Below are positions 17,983 through 26,203 of a stretch of 64,000 nt of DNA, one piece after another; the stretch's first letter is position 1; every line of letters starts with the position of its first letter. The translations under genes were made by a program, and so were the position numbers. The notes beneath the pieces were generated by a model, which saw nothing but the letters and a program-made list of their open reading frames with translations, did no database searches and had not been told where the DNA came from. The stretch covers positions 868,001-932,000 of the forward strand of contig JADKDV010000004.1 of assembly GCA_016718315.1 (NCBI GenBank). Direction: 5' to 3'. This DNA comes from Candidatus Obscuribacter sp. Lineage in GTDB: Bacteria > Cyanobacteriota > Vampirovibrionia > Obscuribacterales > Obscuribacteraceae.

Positions 17983-19380
17983 GTGACAGACTGGAAAAAT
18001 AAACGAGTAAGTATCCTTGGTATAGGCAAAAGCGGCGTGGCCGCGGCTGCATATCTAAGCGCGCGCGGTGCTAAGGTCCTTATCACCGAGTCCCAGGTCA
18101 AAGACAAAGTAAAGCCGGAGTGGCTACAAAAGCTCGCAACTATGCCTGTCGAATGTGAATTCGGCGGGCATAGTGAGCGTAGTATCACCTGGCCTGAAAT
18201 AATTATCACAAGCCCGGGCATACCGCCTCGCGCCGATGTAATCATGCGTGCCCGCGCTCTCAACAAAGAACTGATTTCTGATATCGAACTAGCCTACCGT
18301 GAGAGCAATGCGGAAGGACTGCCTGCTGTCCCGATTATTGCTATCACCGGCACAAACGGTAAGTCGACCACCACCGCTCTTGTTTCTTTTATGCTTGAGT
18401 TTGCCGGGCGCAATGCTCCAGCTTGCGGCAATATCGGCGTACCTGTGATGAGCTGCTTAGAGTCCACCCGTCCGGACTTCCTGGTTATGGAAGTGAGCTC
18501 ATATCAGTTGGAATACGCTCCTACTTTTGCACCCTTTATAGGGGCCTGGCTCAATCTGACGCCAGACCATGTGGACTGGCACGGTAGTCTCGATGCATAT
18601 ATCGACGCCAAACGTTCGATGTTTAAACATCAGGCACTTACTGATTATGCAGTTTTAAACATGGACGATCCGGTTGTCGCCAGCACCATTGGCTCCGGTG
18701 AGTTTTATCCTTTTTCTGTTACCGGCGAATGCGAAAATGCCTTGCAGGGCGCTTTTATGCAAGATGATTTCCTTTGCTATAGCTATCAGGGCCGGACCCG
18801 GATGGTCTGCCACAAAAATGATCTGCGTATCATCGGTCGCCACAATCAAGAAAACGCTCTGGCGGCAATTGCTATCTGCAGTCTGGCAGGGCTCACTGAT
18901 AAAGAAATCAAAGCTGGTTTGACTACTTTTGTAGCGCTTGAGCACAGGCTGGAGTTTGTTGCCACTGTTGACGGTGTGGAATATTTCAACGACTCCAAAG
19001 CCACCAATACTGACTCTACAATCAAGGCGCTGGAGTCTTTTCCCGATCGTAAAGTTGTACTTATTGCTGGCGGCAAAGACAAAGGTACTTCTCTCAATGA
19101 GTTTGTACAGATTGTCAAAAAGCATGTTTCCAGCGTAATCTTGATTGGTGAAGCCAAAGATAGATTTGATCGAGCGCTAAAGAGCGCGGGTTTTAACGAA
19201 GTATATCCAGTAGCTAGCTTGGAGGAAGCCGTCGAACTGGGAGGCAAACTGAAACGAGGACCGGTACTTTTATCACCGGCCTGTGCCAGTTTTGATATGT
19301 TTAGAGACTTTGAGGATAGAGGACGTGCCTTCAAGGAACTTGTCCACACCAGAGCCAAGCAGATGGCAGCGTCGCCGTAA
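17983..19380 (+). CDS. murD: UDP-N-acetylmuramoylalanine--D-glutamate ligase
   Basis: About 465 residues. The start is GTG 17983 or TTG 17977; neither has a Shine-Dalgarno, and TTACAAT at 17970-17976 could be a -10 box giving a nearly leaderless message. The Rossmann domain starts KRVSILGIGKSGVAAA. The ATP loop is ITGTNGKSTTTA, and the Mur ligase central motifs LVMEVSSYQLEY and LNLTPDHVDWHG follow. FNDSKATNTDSTIKAL and VLLSPACASFDMF in the C-terminal domain are specific to MurD. It adds D-Glu to UDP-MurNAc-L-Ala in the cytoplasm. The ftsW frame begins inside its 3' end. Confidence 0.96.
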   Translation: MTDWKNKRVSILGIGKSGVAAAAYLSARGAKVLITESQVKDKVKPEWLQKLATMPVECEFGGHSERSITWPEIIITSPGIPPRADVIMRARALNKELISDIELAYRESNAEGLPAVPIIAITGTNGKSTTTALVSFMLEFAGRNAPACGNIGVPVMSCLESTRPDFLVMEVSSYQLEYAPTFAPFIGAWLNLTPDHVDWHGSLDAYIDAKRSMFKHQALTDYAVLNMDDPVVASTIGSGEFYPFSVTGECENALQGAFMQDDFLCYSYQGRTRMVCHKNDLRIIGRHNQENALAAIAICSLAGLTDKEIKAGLTTFVALEHRLEFVATVDGVEYFNDSKATNTDSTIKALESFPDRKVVLIAGGKDKGTSLNEFVQIVKKHVSSVILIGEAKDRFDRALKSAGFNEVYPVASLEEAVELGGKLKRGPVLLSPACASFDMFRDFEDRGRAFKELVHTRAKQMAASP

Positions 19381-20580
19381 AGGCGCACCGCCAGCTCCTC
19401 CCACTCAGCCCTCCGCCAAAGAATTTCGCGGAGGGATTGACCGTACTCTGGTAGCCATCACTCTCAGCCTTTGTGGTTTTGGCTTAATGGCAGTTTATTC
19501 AGCCTCAGCTCCCGAAGCTCAAAATAGCTTCCAGGACAGCACCACACTTTTGCGCAAGCAATCAATCGCTTTTGTGCTTGGTCTGTTTACGATGTTTAGC
19601 GTCAGTCGTTATGACTATCGTCGACTCAAAAAGCTCGCCTGCCAATCGCCATTGGCTCGCTCTTTTTGCTCTGTCTCACTCTTGTGCCAGGTCTTTCAAT
19701 CACCACCATGGGTTCCAGCCGCTGGCTGGCTGTTGGTCCTTTGCAGTTTCAGCCATCTGAGATGTGCAAAATAGCTACGATTATTTTGCTGGCCTCTGGT
19801 CTCTCCAAATATTTCTGGTGGCATCGTCAGATTTTTTGCCGTATCGCTGTAATCCTGATGATGGCTGCCATTGTCGTCAAACAGCCTGACCTTGGTACAG
19901 CCAGTATGATCATGGCCAGCCTATTGGCTCTCATTTTTGCCAGCGGCACCAATTCCTTTTTGATCCTTGCTTCACTGGCTGGCGGTGCCTCCTTTGCCTG
20001 GCACCACATCCAAAAGACGCCCTATCAGATGGCTCGTATCGAGACCTGGCTCAATCCTTACCTCCATCCCCAGGCTGAAGGCTGGAACATCATCCAGGCG
20101 CAGTATGCGATAGGCTCCGGTGGACTGTGGGGACAGGGCTTTGGCCGCAGTTTGCAAAAGCTGAGCTATCTGCCAGTACAACACGCTGACTTTATTTTTG
20201 CTGTCATCGCCGAAGAATTTGGCTTGATTGGCTGCACTCTCATCATCGGCTTGTTTGGTCTCTTTGGTGTCTATGGCTTCAAAACCGCTCTGGCTGCCAA
20301 AACACTCTTTGGTCGCTTCCTCGCTATCGGTATCACCAGCGCTGTCTGTACTCAGGCTATCGTCAATATGATGGTCACCACCGGACTTTTGCCTGTTACT
20401 GGTATCACACTGCCCTTTATCAGCTATGGCGGTACTTCACTGGTTATCACCATGGCCATGGTCGGCGTGCTCTTGTCAGTGTCACGTGACCGCGGCACAA
20501 TTCAGGACGATGAAGACGAAGAAGACGATGACTCTGATTTGAGCCATAGTGCTGGTAAGACTCCCGTGGCAATACTCTAG
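19340..20580 (+). CDS. ftsW: FtsW/RodA-type peptidoglycan polymerase (split by a 1-base frameshift)
   Basis: Two overlapping frames together make one SEDS protein. Frame 1 (from about TTG 19340 or GTG 19325, inside the end of murD) has a Pro-rich cytoplasmic tail, GGIDRTLVAITLSLCGFGLM and a second helix up to RRLKKLA. Frame 2 resumes PIAIGSLFLLCLTLVPGLS and runs to 20580. It has SSRWLAVGPLQFQPSE, KQPDLGTASM, HADFIFAVIAEEFGLIG and GITLPFISYGGTSL, all SEDS hallmarks. One missing base at the CC of 19638-19639 explains the break. FtsW polymerises septal glycan strands; its place between murD and murG favours FtsW over RodA. I read it as a functional gene with a sequence error, or else a recent mutation. 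Confidence 0.88.
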
Positions 20581-20589
20581 GCAAAAACG

Positions 20590-21759
20590 ATGTCTCCCTC
20601 AGGTCACAGAATAGTTTTAACGGGTGGCGGCACTGGTGGACATATATATCCAGCGCTGTCAGTGGCTGAGCAACTGATGGGCGATCATGATGTCGAAGCC
20701 ATCTTATATATAGGTGCATCTAAACATCCGGAAGAGCGTCTGGCTCGTGAGTGCGGTCTCGATTTTGTGGGCTTAACTGTTTCTGGTCTGCCGCGTAGTC
20801 TGTCGCCACGCCTTTTGACCTGGCCGGGAGAAATGTTTGGCGCTATCTACAAAGCCCGCCAGATATTGCAAAAATTCAGACCTACTGTGGTTTTGGGCAC
20901 TGGTGGCTATGCTTCTGCTCCACCTTTGGCTGCTGCTAACAGTCTTGGTATTCCCACTGTGGTCCATGAGCCGGATGCGCACCCCGGGCTAGTTAATAGA
21001 TTGATGGGTCAAAAGGCCGAATTGATCTCGCTGGGGATGCAGGGTGCAGCCGGGCGCATGCACAGTAAATCGGGACGTCTGGCGTTTAATGGCAATCCAG
21101 TGCGCATGAGCTTTTTGGGCGAGCGTAAACGTGATGCTGGTTGCGCTGTGCTCGGTCTCAGATCTGATTTAAAAAATGTCCTCATCACAGGCGGCTCACA
21201 GGGCGCTAAAGCCCTTAATGATGCTGTTGCTGGTTGTCTGGCAAAACTGCTTGATATAGAGCCTCATTTGCAGGTGATACACCAGTGTGGCGATAAAAAT
21301 CTCAACGACCTCAAAGAGCAATTGCCTCCCGGTCTGGCTCAGAGTCCTCGCTATCACTTGCGTCCATATTTTGATGACCTCTCCATGGCTTATGCTGTTT
21401 CAGATCTGGCAGTGACAAGAGCTGGCGCCATGACCGTAGCCGAATTAGCCGTAACTGGCACACCGGCTATTTTTGTGCCCTATCCCTATGCCGCTCAGGA
21501 TCATCAAACCCATAACGCCCGCTATGTAGAGTCGCAAAAAGCTGCCCGTGTACTGCCGCAAGAGGGGCTGACCGCCGCTACGCTCTATGATCAAATTTAT
21601 CAACTAATCACTGACGATGCGCTTTTAAACGATATGCGCAAGCATATGAAGGACCTGGGTAAACCAGAGGCCGCAAGATTGCTCGCTGATCAACTTAAAG
21701 AAATCAGCAGTCGCTATGTCGCCGGTCATGCCGGCAAATCGTACAGCGTCGCTAAATAG
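20590..21759 (+). CDS. murG: UDP-GlcNAc:lipid I N-acetylglucosaminyltransferase
   Basis: 389 residues, ATG 20590, nine bases after ftsW. The N-terminal glycine loop TGGGTGGHIYPALSVAE and the second loop GTGGYASAPPLAAA are typical, as are the linker ITGGSQGAKALNDAV and the donor-binding RAGAMTVAELAVTGTPAI followed by PYPYAAQDHQTHNA. It adds GlcNAc to lipid I on the inner face of the membrane. The usual HEQN motif reads HEPDAHPG here; the His-Glu is kept but Gln-Asn is replaced. It completes the murD-ftsW-murG run; murC and murB do not follow. Confidence 0.96.
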   Translation: MSPSGHRIVLTGGGTGGHIYPALSVAEQLMGDHDVEAILYIGASKHPEERLARECGLDFVGLTVSGLPRSLSPRLLTWPGEMFGAIYKARQILQKFRPTVVLGTGGYASAPPLAAANSLGIPTVVHEPDAHPGLVNRLMGQKAELISLGMQGAAGRMHSKSGRLAFNGNPVRMSFLGERKRDAGCAVLGLRSDLKNVLITGGSQGAKALNDAVAGCLAKLLDIEPHLQVIHQCGDKNLNDLKEQLPPGLAQSPRYHLRPYFDDLSMAYAVSDLAVTRAGAMTVAELAVTGTPAIFVPYPYAAQDHQTHNARYVESQKAARVLPQEGLTAATLYDQIYQLITDDALLNDMRKHMKDLGKPEAARLLADQLKEISSRYVAGHAGKSYSVAK

Positions 21760-21976
21760 CTAGCGAGGTTAAACCAGTTATTATCGGCATCCCACGTTCT
21801 TCGGGGATGTCGTTTTGAGCCAGTGATTTTTCTTCGATGCAGTTGATAGTCGCCTCTAAATTGGCGATTATCGTGCCAGTCTCGACGGCAGAGATGCCGC
21901 TAGCCTGGAAGCGGCTCAATATCTCTCTCAAATCGGTCAGGGCGGATTTGACAGTGGAGCAAGATGGCGAATTCAT
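21752..21976 (-). CDS. Small hypothetical protein
   Basis: 74 residues, leftward, overlapping the end of murG by 8 bases. Residues 8-50 are predicted as a two-helix hairpin (VKSALTDLREILSRFQASG, then TGTIIANLEATINCIEEKS). The frame reads like coding sequence but has only a weak GAGAG site 12 bases before the ATG. No family is recognised. A hairpin inside it (GGCATCCC/GGGATGTC at about 21788-21811, then TTTT) may also act as murG's terminator. Confidence 0.45.
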   Translation of the reverse strand: MNSPSCSTVKSALTDLREILSRFQASGISAVETGTIIANLEATINCIEEKSLAQNDIPEERGMPIITGLTSLAI

Positions 21977-22227
21977 ATGTTATTTACTCTCGTCGGTGCG
22001 ACGGGTGACCAGGTAACGGGGAAGTTGCCATTAACATGGCGAGTGTAACACGAGCTTGAAAAGATGCAGCTGCTACTTAACACCCTTTGACCTTAATTTT
22101 AGTTGTCATTAGATCTCTATTCATATTTGTCTTGCTGTGACTTGCTCGATATATGAATAATATTCAAGGCCGGGGTATCATCAAAGTGGTTCTTTAAAGC
22201 TTTCGCCCCACCTTCCTTTTATCAAAC

Positions 22228-22851
22228 TTGTTTCCACAGCTTGCACTAGCCGCCATTCTCTTTACGCTTTTCCTGGCATTTTCATTTTTTGCCATGATTG
22301 TCTTTTTTATATGGCGCTTTATCCATCAGCGCAAAAAGAGACGCAAGCTCAGATTGGCTAGTTATCACAAACGCCTCAAAATTATTGTGGCTGAGCTTTT
22401 TACTCAAGGTAACGAACTCGACACTGTGAGTAAGTATGTTGGTCTCGATAAAGACGTTAAGTGGGCTAAGTCTTATCAAGACTCGCTAACAAAGCTGCTT
22501 TTGGCATCCGAAAACCTGAATAACTGTAATACACTTTTGTCCTCTAATGAGCTGCAATCAGCCCAGGAGAGTTTGCTGCTTGTATCGAGAGCGGCCTTGC
22601 AAGTGCACAGACAGTTTAAACATATACAGCCAGAAGAAAATTTTGATAGTCTGCACGTTATGGTTGAGCAAGAAGTGCATATCGAGACAACTATTAGCCA
22701 AAGTGAAGCACTACATCCCTCTGTTTATGTCGATGGTGAAGCTGTGCAAAGTGGCAGCAGTCCTCAAGATCATGCACAGTCTCCAACTGAAGTAGATAGT
22801 GGACACGTAATTAAGTTTAAGAAGAAAGAGCCAAAGAGGCATGGTGACTAG
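22228..22851 (+). CDS. Membrane-anchored hypothetical protein
   Basis: 207 residues from TTG 22228; ATG 22294 is the next option but would cut the membrane helix. Residues 5-30 are one strongly hydrophobic helix, followed by a basic stop-transfer patch (HQRKKRRKLR) that puts the rest in the cytoplasm. Residues 45-145 look all-helical with Leu heptad spacing, and the tail is polar and disordered with a Lys-rich end. No clear ribosome site precedes the TTG. No family recognised. Confidence 0.6.
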   Translation: MFPQLALAAILFTLFLAFSFFAMIVFFIWRFIHQRKKRRKLRLASYHKRLKIIVAELFTQGNELDTVSKYVGLDKDVKWAKSYQDSLTKLLLASENLNNCNTLLSSNELQSAQESLLLVSRAALQVHRQFKHIQPEENFDSLHVMVEQEVHIETTISQSEALHPSVYVDGEAVQSGSSPQDHAQSPTEVDSGHVIKFKKKEPKRHGD

Positions 22852-23339
22852 GTTTGATTCTTGGTGGCGCATGAAATGCTGTAGCCTAGCCAATTTAGTT
22901 CCCGCTATAAAGTTAACTCTGCAATTTTTGTTGTCTGCAATACCTAAAAACCGGTTGATCTGGCGCCACCATAAACGGTGCTCAGTTGCCGGTGAAATTT
23001 AACAAAAAATCTTTTGACAACCTATACATATATGCTGAAAAATCTGTAAGAATAGAAGTGTAGGTTTCACACGCGCATTACTCGATCGCCGGGGCGATAC
23101 TGCAGCATCCACCATAAGATGTTGGGTTCGGTTCGCGCTCAAATGATGCTCAAACTAAATCTTAGTGCGATCAGGCGCTAGGGCTAAATCCTTGCGCTCA
23201 ACTTTTGAGAAACGCTTAAAATCTGATTTTAAGCCCTCTTTGCCGTGGCTCTCAACTTTGAGACGGGCCTGGTATTGCTTCGCAATTGAGATGCCGTCTG
23301 GATCCTATGGTTAGTGACAAAATCGAGGAGGAATTAGCT
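22852..23339. other. 488-base spacer upstream of the acidic repeat protein
   Basis: No reading frame with coding character. A TTGACA at 23014-23019 resembles a -35 box but no well-spaced -10 follows. From about 23060 the sequence is GC-richer, with short inverted pieces (GATCGCCGGGGCGAT near 23084), and could be a long leader or small RNA. I could not match it to tmRNA, 6S RNA, SRP RNA or RNase P RNA. Confidence 0.3.
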
Positions 23340-24131
23340 ATGGCAAAGAAGAAGCACCACAAACACCAGGAAGCACCTAAAGCAGCCGTCGTCCAGGAGA
23401 ATACAGAAGTGATTGAAGAAGAGAAAAAAGACGAAGCAGCTGAGTGTGCAGATACCGCGCCAGCTTGCGAAGACAAAAAAGAGTGCGATGAAGCGCCTTG
23501 CGTAGAAGCTGAGCACAAAGAAGAATGCACAGAAGAAGCGAAAGAAGAAGAAAAAAAAGAGGAAGCCCCAGCGGAAGTAGCAGCTGAAGCGGGAAAAGGA
23601 GCCCCAGCAGAAGTAGCAGCTGAAGCCGAAGAAGCGAAAGAAGAAGAAAAAGAAGAGGAAGCCCCAGCGGAAGTAGCAGCTGAAGCCGAAGAAGCGAAAG
23701 AAGAAGAAAAAGAAGAGGAAGCCCCAGTAGAAGTAGCAGCTGAAGCTGAAGAAGCAAAAGAAGAAGAAAAAGAAGAGGAAGCCCCAGCAGAAGTAGCAGC
23801 TGAAGCTGAAGAAGCGAAAGAAGAAGAAAAAGAAGAGGAAGCCCCAGCAGAAGTAGCAGCTGAAGCTGAGGAAGCGAAAGAAGAAGAAAAAGAAGAGGAA
23901 GCCCCAGCGGAAGTAGCAGCTGAAGCCGAAGAAGCGAAAGAAGAAGCCGAAGAAGAAAGCAAAGAAGACGAAGCAGAAGAAGTAGCTGCCGAGTCGGAAG
24001 AAGCAGAAGCCGAAGAAGAAAGCAAAGAAGATGAAGCAGAAGAAGTAGCTGCCGAGTCGGAAGAAGCTGAGGCGGCTGAAGCAGAAGAAGACAAAAAAGC
24101 CGATGACGATAATATCAGTCAGGCTGCATAA
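23340..24131 (+). CDS. Highly acidic Glu/Ala/Lys tandem-repeat protein
   Basis: 263 residues from ATG 23340, set by an excellent GGAGGAA site 8 bases upstream (the frame is open earlier, to 23286). The N-terminus MAKKKHHKHQE is a Lys/His patch. Residues 30-75 hold five Cys in an acidic context. Then come five near-perfect 20-residue units (APAEVAAEAEEAKEEEKEEE type) and two 21-residue units containing EEESKEDEAEEVAAESEEA. It lacks a signal peptide, membrane helix and nearly all large hydrophobics, so it is probably a long charged single helix or disordered chain. Function is unknown; metal or polycation binding is only a guess. The reverse frames across it are artefacts of the GAA-rich repeat. 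Confidence 0.8.
   Translation: MAKKKHHKHQEAPKAAVVQENTEVIEEEKKDEAAECADTAPACEDKKECDEAPCVEAEHKEECTEEAKEEEKKEEAPAEVAAEAGKGAPAEVAAEAEEAKEEEKEEEAPAEVAAEAEEAKEEEKEEEAPVEVAAEAEEAKEEEKEEEAPAEVAAEAEEAKEEEKEEEAPAEVAAEAEEAKEEEKEEEAPAEVAAEAEEAKEEAEEESKEDEAEEVAAESEEAEAEEESKEDEAEEVAAESEEAEAAEAEEDKKADDDNISQAA
23601..23945. repeat. 60-bp tandem repeat array in the acidic protein gene
   Basis: Units begin with GCCCCAG at 23601, 23661, 23721, 23781, 23841 and 23901 (the last incomplete), with an earlier partial unit at 23565. Copies differ by a few synonymous bases (GCA/GCG, GAG/GAA) and one Ala-to-Val change. A second array with a 63-bp period starts at 23946 and 24009. Confidence 0.93.
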
Positions 24132-24201
24132 ATCAGCATAAATAATTGCTGGCTGGGAGGAGGGGTCCGCAAGGGTCCCTCTTCCGCTGGCCAAATTTAA
24201 T

Positions 24202-24233
24202 GCCCCGCAAAGTGCCATTTGTTGGGCTTTTTT
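24202..24233 (+). terminator. Intrinsic terminator after the acidic protein gene
   Basis: GCCC and CAAA (24202-24211, CG bulge between) pair with TTTG and GGGC (24218-24227), followed by six T. A separate GNRA-capped hairpin (GAGGGGTCC-GCAA-GGGTCCCTC, around 24160-24182) precedes it and may protect the mRNA end. Confidence 0.7.
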
Positions 24234-24312
24234 GACTGCCTGATAATCTGGCTGGATAAAAGTGACAAACGACTGGGTAAATTGCTAAGGATTGCGACTA
24301 TGAGGATTTACT

Positions 24313-24864
24313 ATGTCTGGATTTGAAAAAGGGGATGCGGCTGTTAAAAAGCCCGATGAGGTTGTGCAAAAGAATGACAGCCCACCACAGTTTGAAGGTA
24401 CCGATAGTAGGCAGGCTGCTCAGGCTAATTTGCGCAATGATTTGCTCGATAAAGGCATTATGCCTGCTCTTAACGCAAAAGATGTACCAGCAACTGCCGC
24501 CCAGGCTGCTGAGGCGATGGCCAACCGCGATCTTGGTTTTCCCAGTGACGGTAACAAGTCTTCCGGTACAGCTGTCAGTCGGCTCTTGCAGGCTAGCGGT
24601 TTAGATATCCGTGTCACTCCGGCTATTCCAGATCTAAAACACCAACTCGAAGAAAAAGGCTTTAAAGCATCAGAACTGCAACCTGGTGAAAAACCCAAAC
24701 CCGGTGACGTCATTTTTACGAGTATGGACCCTGTTGGGCGCAATGTCGGCATAGTGGGCGATGACGGTAAAATCTATTCGCACAATTTTGGACGCAAAGA
24801 GTTTGTGGGGCAAGAAAAATGGACCAGCAAATTCACTACAGTGATGCGTCCGGGTGATAGTTAG
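24313..24864 (+). CDS. NlpC/P60-like domain protein with degenerate active site
   Basis: 183 residues, ATG 24313 with GAGG at good spacing. The first 75 residues are polar. From residue ~78 the layout follows the NlpC/P60-CHAP papain-like fold: SSGTAVSRLLQASGLDI stands where DCSGLV..aGI is normal, then KPGDVIFTSMDP, then RNVGIVGDDGKIYSHN in place of the H-V-G-I catalytic-His strand. Both the catalytic Cys and His would be replaced (Ser and Asn), so it is likely a non-hydrolytic peptidoglycan-binding relative, if the assignment holds. No signal peptide is visible. It forms a single-gene unit with its own terminator. Confidence 0.55.
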   Translation: MSGFEKGDAAVKKPDEVVQKNDSPPQFEGTDSRQAAQANLRNDLLDKGIMPALNAKDVPATAAQAAEAMANRDLGFPSDGNKSSGTAVSRLLQASGLDIRVTPAIPDLKHQLEEKGFKASELQPGEKPKPGDVIFTSMDPVGRNVGIVGDDGKIYSHNFGRKEFVGQEKWTSKFTTVMRPGDS

Positions 24865-24914
24865 TAGTACCACTCGTGGTAGCAGACTAATTTTTGTTGG
24901 TTGGTTGTTCAGGG

Positions 24915-24945
24915 CAGTTTGCTAAAAGCAAACTGCCTTTGACTT
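24915..24945 (+). terminator. Intrinsic terminator after the NlpC-like gene
   Basis: Perfect 11-bp stem GGCAGTTTGCT (24915-24925) with AGCAAACTGCC (24929-24939), loop AAA, then TTTGACTTTT. It separates this gene from gcvT. Confidence 0.85.
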
Positions 24946-25060
24946 TTGCATAACTGGCCAAGCAAAGACCAGTTTAATCATCCTTTGAATGTGATGAATG
25001 CGAGGAATTGGCTCCCGGGTGGTATCTTTGTCCTTTGATATAGCTCGGAGATTTGAGGAA

Positions 25061-26191
25061 ATGGCCACAACCACCTTGAGAGAAACACCCCTTGCCAATG
25101 CCCACCGCAAACTGGCGGCGCGTATGGTGGATTTTGCTGGCTGGAATATGCCGGTGCAATACAAGTCCATAGTCTCTGAGCACATGGCAACCAGAGAAAA
25201 AATTGGACTATTTGATGTCTCTCATATGGGTGAGTTTCTTGTCACCGGGGCCAAGTCCTTTGATTTTATTCAGTACGTCATTGCCAATGATTTGCTCAAG
25301 CTAACTGAGCCCAACCGAGCGCTCTATTCTCAGCTTTGCTATCCAGATGGTGGCACGGTGGATGACTTGATTGTTTATCGCCGCCAGGACGACTTTATGC
25401 TGGTGGTCAATGCCTCCAATATCGACAAAGACCTGGAGTGGCTCAAGAGTCATGCCAGCAAATTTGGCGTAACCCTTACCGATATCAGTGACGAGACTGG
25501 TTTGCTAGCGCTACAAGGTCCACAAGCTGTACCACTTTTAGCTGAAATCGCCGGAGATTTTGTCAGCAGTATGCCATCTTTTAGTTATGGCGAAGCCACT
25601 GTAGATGGTGTCAAATTTAGCTTTGGTCGCACTGGCTATACTGGCGAAGACGGTTTTGAAATCTTTGTCCCCGCCAACAAAGTAGAATGGCTCTGGCAGA
25701 CCCTGCTCGAGCGCGGCGCCAGTCGCGGTATCGAGCCCTGTGGTCTGGGTGCTCGCGATACTTTGCGTCTGGAGGCTGGCTTGCCTCTCTATGGGCATGA
25801 ATTAGAAAAAGATATCAGCCCAATCGAGGCTGGACTGGGCTGGAGCGTCAAACCAGACAAGTGTGATTTTATCGGTAGAGAAGTCTTGACCCATCACAAA
25901 AATGGTGGACTAAGCAGACAGGTAGTCTGTCTCAAGTCAGATGGCAAAGCTCTGCCTCGTCAAGGTTATGCAGTATTTTGTGGCGATGATGAAGTCGGCT
26001 ACGTCACCAGCGGCTCACAAGGTATTTTTGTTGGTTATCCAATTGCCTTTGCCATGTTGCCAAAAGCTCACAAAACCAGCTCTGGCACTGTTGACTGCAC
26101 TAAGGTCGGCACTGAGCTGTCGATTGCCATTAGAGACGCCAAAGTGTCTGCCAAAGTGGTCACCAGACCCTGGTACAAACGCAAAAAATAA
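25061..26191 (+). CDS. gcvT: Aminomethyltransferase (glycine cleavage T-protein)
   Basis: 376 residues from ATG 25061 (MATTTLRETPLANAHRK), the usual GcvT start; the frame is open to 24998 but the extra residues do not fit the family. MVDFAGWNMPVQY, GLFDVSHMGEF and ALYSQLCYPDGGTVDDLIVY are typical. So are FGRTGYTGEDGFEIFVP, CGLGARDTLRLEAGLPLYGHE and the C-terminal barrel with GYVTSGS. It takes the methylene group from aminomethyl-lipoyl GcvH to tetrahydrofolate, releasing ammonia. gcvH follows after one intervening gene; gcvP is not in the window. No glycine riboswitch is visible upstream. Confidence 0.96.
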   Translation: MATTTLRETPLANAHRKLAARMVDFAGWNMPVQYKSIVSEHMATREKIGLFDVSHMGEFLVTGAKSFDFIQYVIANDLLKLTEPNRALYSQLCYPDGGTVDDLIVYRRQDDFMLVVNASNIDKDLEWLKSHASKFGVTLTDISDETGLLALQGPQAVPLLAEIAGDFVSSMPSFSYGEATVDGVKFSFGRTGYTGEDGFEIFVPANKVEWLWQTLLERGASRGIEPCGLGARDTLRLEAGLPLYGHELEKDISPIEAGLGWSVKPDKCDFIGREVLTHHKNGGLSRQVVCLKSDGKALPRQGYAVFCGDDEVGYVTSGSQGIFVGYPIAFAMLPKAHKTSSGTVDCTKVGTELSIAIRDAKVSAKVVTRPWYKRKK

Positions 26192-26203
26192 GGGTTAAAT
26201 CCA

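Noticed and set aside
23014..23042. TTGACA at 23014 as a promoter for the acidic repeat gene
   Set aside because: No -10 hexamer at 16-18 bases; the nearest TATGCT is at 11 bases and TAAGAAT at 27.
23252..24218. Long reverse-strand frames (280-294 residues, Phe- or Ser/Ala-rich) across the acidic repeat gene
   Set aside because: They are mirror frames of a GAA/GCA-rich repeat with no stop codons by composition; no ribosome site or signal fits, and the forward frame has both.
24945..25060. Glycine riboswitch upstream of gcvT
   Set aside because: The conserved glycine-aptamer blocks are not present in the ~115 bases between the upstream terminator and gcvT.
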